Shown here piece after piece: positions 38,825 to 48,488 of a DNA stretch of 64,000 nucleotides. Source of the stretch: Rebecca billardiae RCC1528 (lineage: Eukaryota > Haptophyta); NCBI GenBank assembly GCA_965240325.2, contig OZ251223.1, positions 3,348,001 through 3,412,000 of the forward strand. Reading direction: 5' to 3'. Each line of letters starts with the position of its first letter. Positions within the stretch are counted from its first letter, which is position 1. Under the pieces are notes generated by a model. The model did no database searches. It saw only the letters and a program-made list of their open reading frames with translations, and was not told the DNA's origin. The translations under genes and the position numbers were made by a program.

Positions 38825-39172
38825 ATGCGCGGCGCAGGGTCGAGCGCGCGCGCATGGCGCGCGGCAGCGCGGAGTGGACGAGCGCGTGTGTTTGGAAGAT
38901 CGTCAACCCGACTTCCCCAATCGCATGCTCGTCTCTTTGAAGCCCCTGCTTCGCGTACAATGCTGAACAGGAGGTACGGACACGCGCAGATGCGCGCACG
39001 TGCGCAATTGTTGGATGCGCTGTGCAGCTCAGTTCGGTGAGCACCCCTCGCCCGCTCTCCGCTGAGCAGGTGCATTGCAACGAACGTCGGCGTGGTATCT
39101 GCAGCGATGGAACTGCCATCTGTGGCGATGCAGATCATGGGTGGTGGTGGGCTGGATGACGACGAGTGCTAG
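38825..39172 (+). CDS. candidate small gene with a very short or typical intron, unknown function
   Basis: The strongest part is the last exon (39070-39172). After a CAG acceptor it reads CIATNVGVVSAAMELPSVAM, then QIMGGGGLDDDEC and a TAG stop, which looks like a genuine helical C-terminus. Two upstream joins keep frame: donor GTGAGC at 39037 (a 33-nt intron, preceded by AQLLDALCSSVR) or donor GTACGG at 38974 (a 96-nt intron, closer to the normal size here). The N-terminal part from ATG 38825 is Arg/Ala/Ser-rich, like a mitochondrial presequence. It is divergent from the coiled-coil membrane protein. No family is recognised. Confidence 0.35.
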
Positions 39173-40032
39173 CATTTCGGGCCGGCTTGGGCAGCACATC
39201 CATCTGCTCTCGCCGGCCCGTCGTCCAACAGGACTCGCTTTCCTCGCGAACATCTGTCCTACTGCACATATCGTCTCGCCATCGCCCTGGTTGCATCCAT
39301 CGACCTGTTCACTCGTGCGAATATGGAACGGACGCCGGTGACGGGTGAATGCCGATGCGTCAACGCTTAACCGTAATGCTGCTGTCTTCTCTCTGCTTCC
39401 AGGCGGTGTTTCAGCGACACCCGAAGGCGTGTAGTGAAGATTGGTGCGTGATGACCGTCATCCGGTTGCCGGTGCTCCGTGGCCGTGGCCGGTGGCGGTC
39501 GGCACGGCACCCGCGGGGGCCGACGACGGTCGACGCCCGGCGCGGCGGCCGCGGGCCTGCCCGGCCCCGGTGGCCGGTGCCCCGAGGCCGCCAGTGCCCG
39601 TGCCGAAACGCTAGGGCACTCAGGCTCAGCGTGGCAGCACGCAGTCTCATTGCTGCCAGCCGGCCCGTCAGTGAGGCCGCTCAGAGCTGCGGTCCACCCC
39701 CCCTAACTCCTAAGTCCGGTCAACGTTGTAGCGTTGCATCTACTTGGCTGTTGGCTCTTGAGATGCAAATGCCAAATCGACGCCGACGGTCCCCACGATT
39801 GCCCATCAATTGATCATCGCCGCGGCGCTGGCTCTGGTGATCTGCAAGGTGAGCGCGGGCAGCATCGGGGGTGCAAGACTGAGTGCGGCAGGCCGCCGGG
39901 ACCGCTGGGCTCGAGGCTCGGAGACTGCGCCTCAAGTCCAGCTGGCAGCGGCGGCATTGCAGGTTGGACGAGTGCAGCTCATCCTTGCTTCAGCAGGCTG
40001 GACGTGCGCTCCGACTCCCACCACCCGCGTGG
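39173..40032. other. intergenic, no gene recognised
   Basis: A convergent gap before TMCO1. A short hydrophobic plus-strand stretch (39810-39850) followed by GTGAGC resembles an exon end but cannot be linked to anything. Confidence 0.5.
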
Positions 40033-40623
40033 CTACTCCACCTTCTGGCCGGTGAGCCGGGCTGTCAGGTCCTTGGCAGCCTGCTGCTGCATGACACCCT
40101 TGGGCGGCGCGAAACCCGTGACCTTCTGCACATTCGCACGCAATGCCATCGCGGTCAGGCTGTAGAGGAAGGCCACGGAGCACTCGGTCATGTCGGTACC
40201 CTCCATGCCACGGTGCGTAATGCCAGTCAGGAAGTTAAACGGCACGAACGGCAGCTTGGCGACGGGGACGCCGTCGAAGATGCTCGAGAGCGCCCAGTAG
40301 AAGGCGACCAGCAGCAGCGAGACAAATGCCATCGCGCGGCTCTGGTACGCGGCGATGTCGCGCTCGAGGTACCGCAGGTCGTCCTCGAACCGGCTCACAC
40401 GCTTCGCCTTTTGCTTGGCTGCCTTTGCAGCGTCCTTCTCGCTCTTCTCGGGGGTCGCCTTCGCGACCTCCATCTGCTTGGTGGTCCGGTCGATTGACTT
40501 TCGCAGGCGCTGGTACCCCTCTCTCCTGTACACGAGCAGCCACACCAGGAACTCGGATGCCGCAGCAGATGCCGCTGCGCCGAGCACGACGACGATCGCC
40601 TTCGACGCGAGTTGGAACCCCAT
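40033..40623 (-). CDS. TMCO1: TMCO1-type ER calcium-load-activated channel
   Basis: A 196-residue single-exon protein matching the TMCO1/EMC3-like (DUF106) fold throughout. Helix 1 is IVVVLGAAASAAASEFLVWLLVYR; the family's VYR-x-x-Y-x-R-L motif follows, then a Lys/Glu-rich coiled coil. Helix 2 ends in SSIFDGVPVAKLPFVPFNFLTGITHRG, nearly identical in pattern to animal TMCO1. Then comes DMTECSVAFLYSLTAMALRANVQKVTGFAPPKG. TMCO1 is an ER membrane protein that lets Ca2+ leave overfilled stores and is also part of the ribosome-associated translocon for multipass proteins. Length matches the family (188-239). Divergent from the GT90 gene with 148 bp between starts. Confidence 0.92.
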   Translation of the reverse strand: MGFQLASKAIVVVLGAAASAAASEFLVWLLVYRREGYQRLRKSIDRTTKQMEVAKATPEKSEKDAAKAAKQKAKRVSRFEDDLRYLERDIAAYQSRAMAFVSLLLVAFYWALSSIFDGVPVAKLPFVPFNFLTGITHRGMEGTDMTECSVAFLYSLTAMALRANVQKVTGFAPPKGVMQQQAAKDLTARLTGQKVE

Positions 40624-40656
40624 CGCCGAGGCCGTCCGGCAGGTTTTTGACTTTTC

Positions 40657-40672
40657 GCCCGGTCGACCGGGC
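40657..40672. promoter_or_regulatory. 16-bp perfect palindrome in the TMCO1/GT90 bidirectional promoter
   Basis: GCCCGGTCGACCGGGC is an exact palindrome centred in the 148-bp space between divergent start codons and flanked on both sides by CTTTTCG-like sequence. A dimeric transcription-factor site is plausible. No second copy was noticed. Confidence 0.4.
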
Positions 40673-40770
40673 TTTTCGTCGTCGTCTCGCACGCTGATGA
40701 ATTGGAATTCTGGTACAGTTTGTTTTGGGCGCTGCGGCTCGGCTCCCTGCCTCCCTCGGTCGCAAGCCTC

Positions 40771-42687
40771 ATGGCGCCCCAAGCTGCCACGCAGCGCGCA
40801 CTCGTCGTGGTCGCGATCGTGGCGTGTTCCCTGCTTGCGCTGAGCACGCAGCTCCAGGACCTTCGCCGAGACTGCGCTGAGGTTGTGCGCCCTGCTCACG
40901 AGTTGTCGACGATCTCTGCAGCACCTTCCGGCGACGGGGCGCATGGCGACCTGGCGAGTGCTCACAGCACTCCGCTTGTCACGTCGGTCCCATCGCCGGG
41001 CTTCGTGGACGTACGGGGACCCATTGGTGCTGCGGTGCCTTTGCTCCCAGAGGAGAGCGCACGTCCATCCTCGGCCGCTGCGGAAACCGCTGTGCGCCGC
41101 ACGTTGAGCGACCCCGCGGAGGCGCCGCGGCCAGCGGCACAGACCGCCATACGCGCCAATTTGACACACCCAGCCTGGCCGCAGTTCCACTGGGAGAGCT
41201 ACGCCGACTGGCACCTGGCGCACTGGGATCACGCATGGACGGATAACCGCATCTTGCGCGAGGACCTGGAGGACCTCGAGGAGATCTGCGAGCGCGGGAC
41301 GGGCCTGATCTGGTGCACGCGTGTGCAGATCATTCAGCGTAGGCTGTACGTCAAGGACGTGCGCGCGCTAGAGCTCGACCGCGACTACGCGGTGAGCCGG
41401 ATCGCGCCGCTGATCGACATCATCAAAGCCCACCCGACGCTGCCGAATGTTGACCTCATGTTTGGACTCAACGACCAGCCACAGGTGGCGTACAACTACA
41501 GGGGGCCACACGCGCGCGCGCACGACGTGCTGCACCCTCCACCAATGTTCGGGGCGACGCTGAGCCCGCGCACCGTCGACATCCCATGGCCTGACTACTC
41601 GTTTTGGCTCCCAACACGCCCGCACAAGACGCGCACGCCGCCGTGGGACACGGCTCGAGAGGAGATCCTTGCCGCTGCTGCCGAGTGGCCGTGGGAGCGC
41701 AAGCGCCGCATCGCCTTCTTCGCCGGCAACATGCGCCACCCTGTGCGCCAGGAGATGGTCCAGGTGGCCAACCGGACGGACCACAGGGACCTCTTTGCGC
41801 TGCGCACCGTCTGGATTCACAAGACAGAGAGGCGCTGTGTGGGTGGCGGCGATGGGGACATCGACGACGGCGGACCGGGCATCCGTGAGCTGGGCTGCAG
41901 GTATGCCCAGCCCGACTTCTGCCGATACCGCTACCTCCTCAACCTCGGCAGCGGCGGCAACTACGCGAACAAGCTCAAGTACCTGCTGCTGTGCGGCTCG
42001 CTGATCATCCACGTGACTAAGCACAACGCGGTGCGCGCACGCGTGCCCGCGCTGGCCCCGCGCTGCGACCCCCTGCCCCTCACCGCGCACCTCTCACACG
42101 CGCGCACACGCGTCCGTTCCCCATGGCAGAACGAGGAGTTTTGGCAGTCGCACTTCGTCCCTGGTGAGCACTTCATCCAGGTGCCGTCGGCCGACCACGT
42201 GCCCGGCGTTTTGCGCCGGCTGATGACCGACCCGGTCGCAGAGGCGGAGGGTGCGCGCATCGCGGCAGCTGGCCAAGCGCGCATGGCCGCGCTCACCAAG
42301 GAGCAGGTGATGAGCTACTGCGCGACCATCCTCCGGGGATATGCGCGCCGCATGCGCTTCAAAGCCGCTCCGGTGCGCGGCGCGTTCGAGGTGAATTGCG
42401 TCGACGACCTGTGGCGGCACTACGAGAAGGACTTCCGGGAGCCATGGTTCGCGAAGATGATCACAAACGACAACTCGTCGTGCCTCCGCCCGCCAACGGC
42501 GCCGTTCCAGCCGCCAGGCTATGGCGGCGCGTATCGCGGCACCAAGGTGCCATGCCTTGCAGCGAACAACCTCGTGCTGAGGCAAGAGCGCTGCTTCCCA
42601 CCGAGCACGGCGGACGCGAAGCGCCTCGCATACCTCGACCGCATCTACAACGACAGCTGTGGCGACGTCAAGTGTCGCATCGATTGA
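40771..42687 (+). CDS. GT90/CAP10-type glycosyltransferase, two exons
   Basis: Exons are 40771-42030 and 42130-42687, with a 99-bp in-frame intron (donor GTGCGCG, acceptor ATGGCAG); the protein is 605 residues. Type II topology: signal anchor ALVVVAIVACSLLAL, a Pro/Ala stem, then the lumenal domain. CAP10/KDEL-like marks in order: DIPWPDYSFWLP, RRIAFFAGN, CRYRYLLNLGSGGNYANKLKYLLLCGSLII and, after the intron, EFWQSHFVPGEHFIQV. This family includes protein O-glucosyl/xylosyltransferases (POGLUT) and fungal capsule xylosyltransferases. Donor and acceptor are unknown here. Reading through the intron adds 33 residues without a stop but breaks the conserved spacing. The start ATG begins the anchor. 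Confidence 0.85.
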   Translation: MAPQAATQRALVVVAIVACSLLALSTQLQDLRRDCAEVVRPAHELSTISAAPSGDGAHGDLASAHSTPLVTSVPSPGFVDVRGPIGAAVPLLPEESARPSSAAAETAVRRTLSDPAEAPRPAAQTAIRANLTHPAWPQFHWESYADWHLAHWDHAWTDNRILREDLEDLEEICERGTGLIWCTRVQIIQRRLYVKDVRALELDRDYAVSRIAPLIDIIKAHPTLPNVDLMFGLNDQPQVAYNYRGPHARAHDVLHPPPMFGATLSPRTVDIPWPDYSFWLPTRPHKTRTPPWDTAREEILAAAAEWPWERKRRIAFFAGNMRHPVRQEMVQVANRTDHRDLFALRTVWIHKTERRCVGGGDGDIDDGGPGIRELGCRYAQPDFCRYRYLLNLGSGGNYANKLKYLLLCGSLIIHVTKHNAVRARVPALAPRCDPLPLTAHLSHARTRVRSPWQNEEFWQSHFVPGEHFIQVPSADHVPGVLRRLMTDPVAEAEGARIAAAGQARMAALTKEQVMSYCATILRGYARRMRFKAAPVRGAFEVNCVDDLWRHYEKDFREPWFAKMITNDNSSCLRPPTAPFQPPGYGGAYRGTKVPCLAANNLVLRQERCFPPSTADAKRLAYLDRIYNDSCGDVKCRID

Positions 42688-43363
42688 GCCAGTGCGGCGT
42701 GCAGCTGCGATTCAGCCGAGCGACCAGCCCGCGCGGAGGCAGCCTGACCAGCCTCCGCGCGGCCACGCCTCCCCGGCCCACAGCCAACACCGCCAGTCAT
42801 CAGCAGCTAGGCCCGCCGCCGTCGGAGTTATATATATAAGCTAGGGAGTAGCTTGAAACGTTACGTTACTGACACCGTAACCGTCACTGTAACTGAGCCG
42901 ACTACTCTAAATATGTTATTATTATCGGTCCGACTTTTCCGAGCCTGATGACGAGTGACGGGCGCAGACCGCGCGCTGACTCAGTGAAACTGAGCAGATT
43001 ATTATCATCGGTCCGATGACTTTGCCTATATGATGATCGGACTGGCGGACCGCGTGACTCAGTGAACGGCTGACTCACTGTGGCGGCTGACTAGACCGGA
43101 CTGGCGCGGCACTGGCAGTCTGAGGCGGCTGACAGGCCCAGGCCCAGCCCCAGGGCGCGCCGGTCATCGACGACATCATCAGTACGTATATATGATCGGC
43201 TACGCCGATCTTCGGGTAGTAAACAACGAAGTTGAGGGCGCACGGCCCTAGCTAGTTCCGCGCGTGGCTGCGTGCGCCAGCTGCGCGCACCCGCTGCGCC
43301 CGCGTTGAGCCCATGCGAGCGCCGCGCCTGCGAGCACACGCGGCGGCTCGACATGCAGCCGCA

Positions 43364-43877
43364 CGGCTGACGGCAGTGTCGCTCGTGCGCCTGCCCGTGA
43401 TCAGTCTCAGCTCTGAGGCGCGCGCTCAGGAGGGCTGCGGCCGGGCCGAGCGCGATCTGCGCAGACGGTACAGCCCGTGGTGGCTCATGGGCAGCCCGAG
43501 CCCAAAGCCCGCCTCCGCCATCCGCGTCACAGCCGGCCGCTCCAGCCGAGGTCTCGCGTGCTGCGCTGCAGCCGTGCTCGGCCGAACCGGACGCCCGCCG
43601 AGCCGAAGCCGGGCACGCGGCGGCTGACGGCAGTGTCGCTCGTGCGCCTGCCCGTGATCAGTCTCAGCTCTGAGGCGCGCGCTCAGGAGGGCTGCGGCCG
43701 GGCCGAGCGCGATCTGCGCAGACGGTACAGCCCGTGGTGGCTCATGGGCAGCCCGAGCCCAAAGCCCGCCTCCGCCATCCGCGTCACAGCCGGCCGCTCC
43801 AGCCGAGGTCTCGCGTGCTGCGCTGCAGCCGTGCTCGGCCGAACCGGACGCCCGCCGAGCCGAAGCCGGGCACGCGG
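43364..43877. repeat. 257-bp tandem duplication, two apparently identical copies
   Basis: Copy 1 is 43364-43620 and copy 2 is 43621-43877, both starting CGGCTGACGGCAGTGTCGCT and ending GGGCACGCGG. The copies look identical over their whole length. The period is not a multiple of three, so a single reading frame cannot continue through both; the duplication is probably non-coding and recent. Confidence 0.92.
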
Positions 43878-44530
43878 CTGATGAGCAGTGGTAGCCAGGC
43901 GAAGCCGTCGTCGCGGGCGAAGCTGCGCTGGGTGATGCGGCTGAGCAGTCGGGTTACCGCGCACCGCGCGCGTGGCCGTGATGGGTCGGCACAGCCCAGT
44001 CAAAGACACGGCATCGTATCGCCCTCTGGCCGCCAGCAGCATCACCTCTGCCGTCTGCGAGCGACTCGTAGTTGCAGCAGCAGCTGCCAAGAGCTTGCAC
44101 AAAGAAACTGCGCGACGCCGACGGGCGCGCCGACGCGCGTGGACGCGGGTCGGCACCGGGGCGGGGCGCGAGGGGGGAAAGAGGCACGAATGCGATGCCG
44201 ACGGCCGTTGGGACCCACCGCAGCCGCGCGCACCTGCGCTGAGTCTGTCGGATTGAACGATCGTGCGGCGGCGGCCTACATGGGCAGTGGCGGCTTCTCG
44301 GCGCCTCGTTCGGAGCCTCGGCTCGGCCCGCCCGTCAATGCGCGAGCCACAAAGGCCGTACCATGGTATAGTATTAATCATGAAGGGAGATATTATGAAG
44401 ATTTGTCCGCTCAAGTTTATCGTTCATATTCGTCAAGCTGTCCCGGACGCGCCGGTATTAAATGGGAGAGAATCCGAAGGGTCGTGCATGAAGCGGTAGA
44501 AATTCTTATGCTCATGATAACTTTCAGGCC

Positions 44531-44566
44531 CGTCAATGCGGGTGGCGATTGCCACCCGCATTGACG
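44531..44566. repeat. perfect inverted repeat, 16-bp arms, 4-nt loop
   Basis: CGTCAATGCGGGTGGC pairs exactly with GCCACCCGCATTGACG across GATT. A partial copy of the left arm (CCCGTCAATGCG) occurs at about 44330, just where the GC-poor stretch begins. Confidence 0.92.
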
Positions 44567-44798
44567 TCGTATCAGTAGATGACCAAAAGTATATCAACAA
44601 GAGTAGCTTGATAACCGTATGATACCACGGCGCGCGGGAACGTCGATTCAAGCTACCCGCACAATACCATATCGCGTCGCTGCCATCATTGTTGATGAGC
44701 GAATTCAGGCCTCATCAACAAATGATCATATGGGTCGAGAGCGAGAATGTTCGCCTTCAGGCTATGTCGTTCATCTGAAATACAAGAATTGGATTGCC

Positions 44799-44820
44799 AC
44801 CGAACCAAATGTTTGGTTCG
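44799..44820. repeat. inverted repeat CGAACCAAA-TG-TTTGGTTCG
   Basis: Nine-bp perfect arms around a 2-nt centre in the GC-poor island; the coordinates cover the palindrome and are accurate to a few bases. A 14-bp palindrome (TTCTCTTAAGAGAA) lies about 90 bp further on, at 44894-44907. Confidence 0.75.
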
Positions 44821-45230
44821 CTTTATGCAGAATCTCGTTTCAGTTGAATGGCGGGCGATCGTCTTTCGTTGAAACGGTGTTTTTGAAGCGCAGTTCTCTT
44901 AAGAGAAGAGGGATGCGTCTAATCTAAAACGCTGTTTTTCAGAAGCGCGTGAATCAAAGCTGACGACCCAACCTATCGTTTCTATGGTTGGCGAGCTGTT
45001 TCAGGCTCTTACAATTCAGGCATCTTACTATGACGGAATGTTCTAACACACGGCTGGTGTTATGTGCTATTCCACCCTGCATTCCCCTAAGTGTTACTAT
45101 CGTTAAAATTAAGGGGCAGTACAAACGCAATCATTGCGGCAGCGATATCCACTCATACGCGGTGGCCACCTACCCAAAAATCCCCAAAATCCTGCGCGCA
45201 TCCTCTTTTTGATTTTGCGGAGCACGTGCG

Positions 45231-45290
45231 CCCCCCCCCCCCGGCTTTCGCTCACGCTCAGACCTTTCGGGGGGGGGGGGGGGGGGGGGG
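45231..45290. repeat. C12 and G22 homopolymer runs facing each other
   Basis: Twelve C at 45231-45242 and twenty-two G at 45269-45290, 26 bp apart and so able to pair as a stem, or the G run could form a quadruplex. CGTGCG flanks the pair on both outer sides. A further C10 run lies at about 45460. Confidence 0.85.
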
Positions 45291-45587
45291 CGTGCGCCAT
45301 TACTACTAGCTACTAGACCCCAACCGTATAAATAAGGCGTTACAATCATTCAATGCGATCAGTCTCGTTATAGGTCTCGCAGGTAATACGACCGAGGGAC
45401 TGACGGTCGACACTGGAGTCTTCGTAGCCTAAAAACTAAAAGTACCATCATATTTATCCCCCCCCCCCGGCCATTGAAGCCGAGCGTGACTGTCAGAGCG
45501 AAAGCCGAAACGGCGCAAGTGTCGGTGTGAACGATTGGATGTGTCAGTGCCATTGTGTGTGTACACTTGTGTGTGTCTGTGTGTGCG

Positions 45588-45758
<171 letters not shown>

Positions 45759-47696
45759 TGTGACAGTCTCACTATGTGTGTGCCGAGTCCGCTCGGTGTG
45801 TGTGTGTTAGTGTTTGTATGTGTGCCGAGTCCGCAAATCAAAAAGAATAATCATAATGGCGCGCACGCAGGAAATTTAGTGGTGATTTTTTCGTGGATAT
45901 GGATAACTGTCCAGGAGGGGATCAGACACACATTAAAGTGGCATACACGATTAGCCCGTAATGTCTGCTTGCTGCGCTACACGCGAGGCACGGGGGACAG
46001 CTGCCGTTGAGCTACAGGCTTATACACAACACCGTTTTCTGTGCGTGGATGACTTTTGATTGCGACAAGACCTTGTACTGTCCAAGATACCCCTCCCGCG
46101 AACAACATTTTGAATTGTCCAAGATGCCCCCTCGCCGTAGCTAGTACTTATTTTGGCTTAAAACATGGTTGAGATCACAGGCTGCTGCTCCGAGCCTCGA
46201 AGGCTACTAGTAGTAGTACTACTAACTACATTTTGTGGCCATGTAAGTCCGCCATGATAATCTTGAAAACGCCAGGCTACCTCCGTACTGCTAGTGATTT
46301 GTTACCAGTAGCACATTTCGAGTACTTATCGATGCCACGTTGCCACCGGATGACCAGCAGGTCTTACTGATTGTTAATGCTGGTCACCAGTTTTACTAAC
46401 CTCGTATAATCAGTTAGAATACACTTATACAGTAGTGACCAATACGTTATTGCCTGTAACGGCAACGGTGCCATTCGTCACTCGGCAACAGTACTGTCAG
46501 CACACTGGTATCAGAGTACAGTACGGTCCAGCGGCCCGTGCAGTAGCGTACAAGTACCCGGTCATTATGCCGGCTCGACACGGTGTAGCTAGTAATCCGT
46601 TGCTGGTAGTGGTACGTACCGTGCCAACGTGGCAATTCGGACATGTGACAAATTAGTACTACGCGTCACCACCCTGGCAGGGCACTCGCGGTGACAATAG
46701 GCTGACTTCCTAAACGGACGCGGACCGCACCGTATCTGTCAATCACGGCGAGCCACCCTTCCGTCTTTCAGTGCTGTGTTCTGTGGAAGCTATGAACACG
46801 TAGAACACATTGCCTACGTTACGGGGCTTGATGCCGAAAGCGCCTGTCCAACCGCAGTTCAAGCCCAAGCGCCACGACCGGTTAGCGGAGGTGGCGCAGG
46901 CAAGCTGGCGCGGTCGTACGAGCGCGTGAGCTTGAGCAACCGCTTCCCTTCCCGCTTAGTTCCACCACTCCCACATCCACGTGCCCGAGCGCGTGTGAGG
47001 CTACGTATCGGGGAATACGGTTGGGCAAGTAGGGGCCAGGATCGCCTGCCTGATGGCGCTGCTGACCTTTTGGCACGCCGTGCGACAGAGTAGACCTGCC
47101 AATGTTCCGTCTGACCCCACGCGTCACGATCCGATGGTTGGCTACGGCTGCTGCTGAGCGAAGCTGCGAATACTTGCGGCGTGTGCGCGCCTCAGCAGTG
47201 GCAGGGCGTGAGCAATCCTTGCACCAACTTCTTGACGTCACTCCGACTCATCCAATAATAATCAAGTGCCCCAGGCCTTCTCCGAGAAGACAGTGCTCTC
47301 ATATTGTACTTATTGCCGTTTTACCGGCTTTGGACCACGTGGGGAGTGCGCAAAGAGATGAATCGAACCCCTCCATGAATGTTTTCAGGGCGATCAGTCC
47401 GTTTAAACCATATGCATGTAAGCCGCGTGGGTATTCAATGAATAGGTGATGCGAATCCTTTAAAAAAATCTCGTGTGGGCTTCATCGAAGTCTGGTACTC
47501 TGGTACCCCTAACGGCCCAACCGTTGCGCAAGCTTCCACGGCTCAAAAGTTGTGCGTCAATGAGCCGTCACTTCGCGGCAGCGTCCACCCTCGTCAAAAC
47601 CTCGAGACGCCGGTCCAGTTACGTCGATTCTGACCAGCAAGGCGGACGTCTTGTCGAAAAACGCCCCAGATCTCAAACGCAAACCACGCTCACACC

Positions 47697-48488
47697 ATGA
47701 TGAACGACACCGGACACACGCGAGTCCTCGTGCGCCGCGCGAGTACGACGGCTCGAGCTGTGCACCATCTCCGCAGGCGGCTGAGCTGCGTGGAGGAGAA
47801 CGGCGAAGATGTCATCAACACACGAAGCACAACCGGTGCTGCTGGGCGGTACGCCGCTTTCGGCATCCGGATGCCCCAACTTTTCACCATGCGAGGTGCC
47901 GAGCAGCTCGAAGCCGCCGCCGCAAACGCCCACCGATACTCCAACGCAAGCGAAGTGGCCGACGTTCTTCGCCCTGTCTTCCCGCCGTGGCTCGTGTACA
48001 GCGGCGCAGCCATCGGCCTCGGGTACATCGGATTCGATGTGCTGCAGCACACCCACCGCGAGTCGCTGCGCCGGCCGGCCGAGCGGGACGTTGCGCGCGC
48101 CTTCTTCGAGAAGACCCTATTTCACGGATGTGCCAGCGTGCTGCTGCCGGCGACATTCATTCACCACGCCATGGGCTTTGCACGGACCGCCCTGCGGCGG
48201 GGCGCCTACCCTCGTTGGGCTGGACAGTGGGGCCCCTTGCTTGCCGGGCTCGCTGTCGTGCCACTCCTCCCTGTGATCGTCGACGCGCCAACGGAGATGA
48301 TTGTCGGAGCCGCTTTCGACGCCGTGTGGCCCTGGCCCATGGACCGCTGGGCGTCTACCACGCCACCCGAAGCTGTGCGACGCCGGCTAATGTCCAGCAC
48401 GACTGACCCCGCCGACCGACGCGCAAGCTGCCTCGTGCGCCGAAGCACGTTCAAGTTCACGTCGATCGACTACCCGAGCGAAGAGTAA
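47697..48488 (+). CDS. MTFP1-like (mitochondrial fission process 1 / MTP18) protein
   Basis: A 263-residue single-exon protein. The N-terminal 75 residues are Arg/Ala/Thr-rich, consistent with a mitochondrial presequence. The MTFP1 domain follows: SEVADVLRPVFPPWLVYSGAAIGLGYIGFDVLQHTHRE, a short polar loop, then RAFFEKTLFHGCASVLLPATFIHHAM (the family's most conserved helix), then a third and fourth helix ending in DAPTEMIVGAAFDAVWP. MTFP1 is an inner-membrane protein that affects mitochondrial fission and membrane integrity. The protein is longer than the animal form (about 166) because of N- and C-terminal extensions. ATG 47697 is the first; a start near MPQLFTMRG is also possible. Confidence 0.8.
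   Translation: MMNDTGHTRVLVRRASTTARAVHHLRRRLSCVEENGEDVINTRSTTGAAGRYAAFGIRMPQLFTMRGAEQLEAAAANAHRYSNASEVADVLRPVFPPWLVYSGAAIGLGYIGFDVLQHTHRESLRRPAERDVARAFFEKTLFHGCASVLLPATFIHHAMGFARTALRRGAYPRWAGQWGPLLAGLAVVPLLPVIVDAPTEMIVGAAFDAVWPWPMDRWASTTPPEAVRRRLMSSTTDPADRRASCLVRRSTFKFTSIDYPSEE

Noticed and set aside
43313-43881. Overlapping frames across the 257-bp duplication
   Set aside because: The repeat period is not a multiple of three, so the same peptide appears in two frames. That is a sign of non-coding duplication, not a repeat protein.
46776-47093. Possible RNase H-like end (DGAADLLARRATE) suggesting a non-LTR retrotransposon
   Set aside because: No ATG, no catalytic acidic residues in order and no reverse-transcriptase motifs nearby; the similarity is a few residues only.
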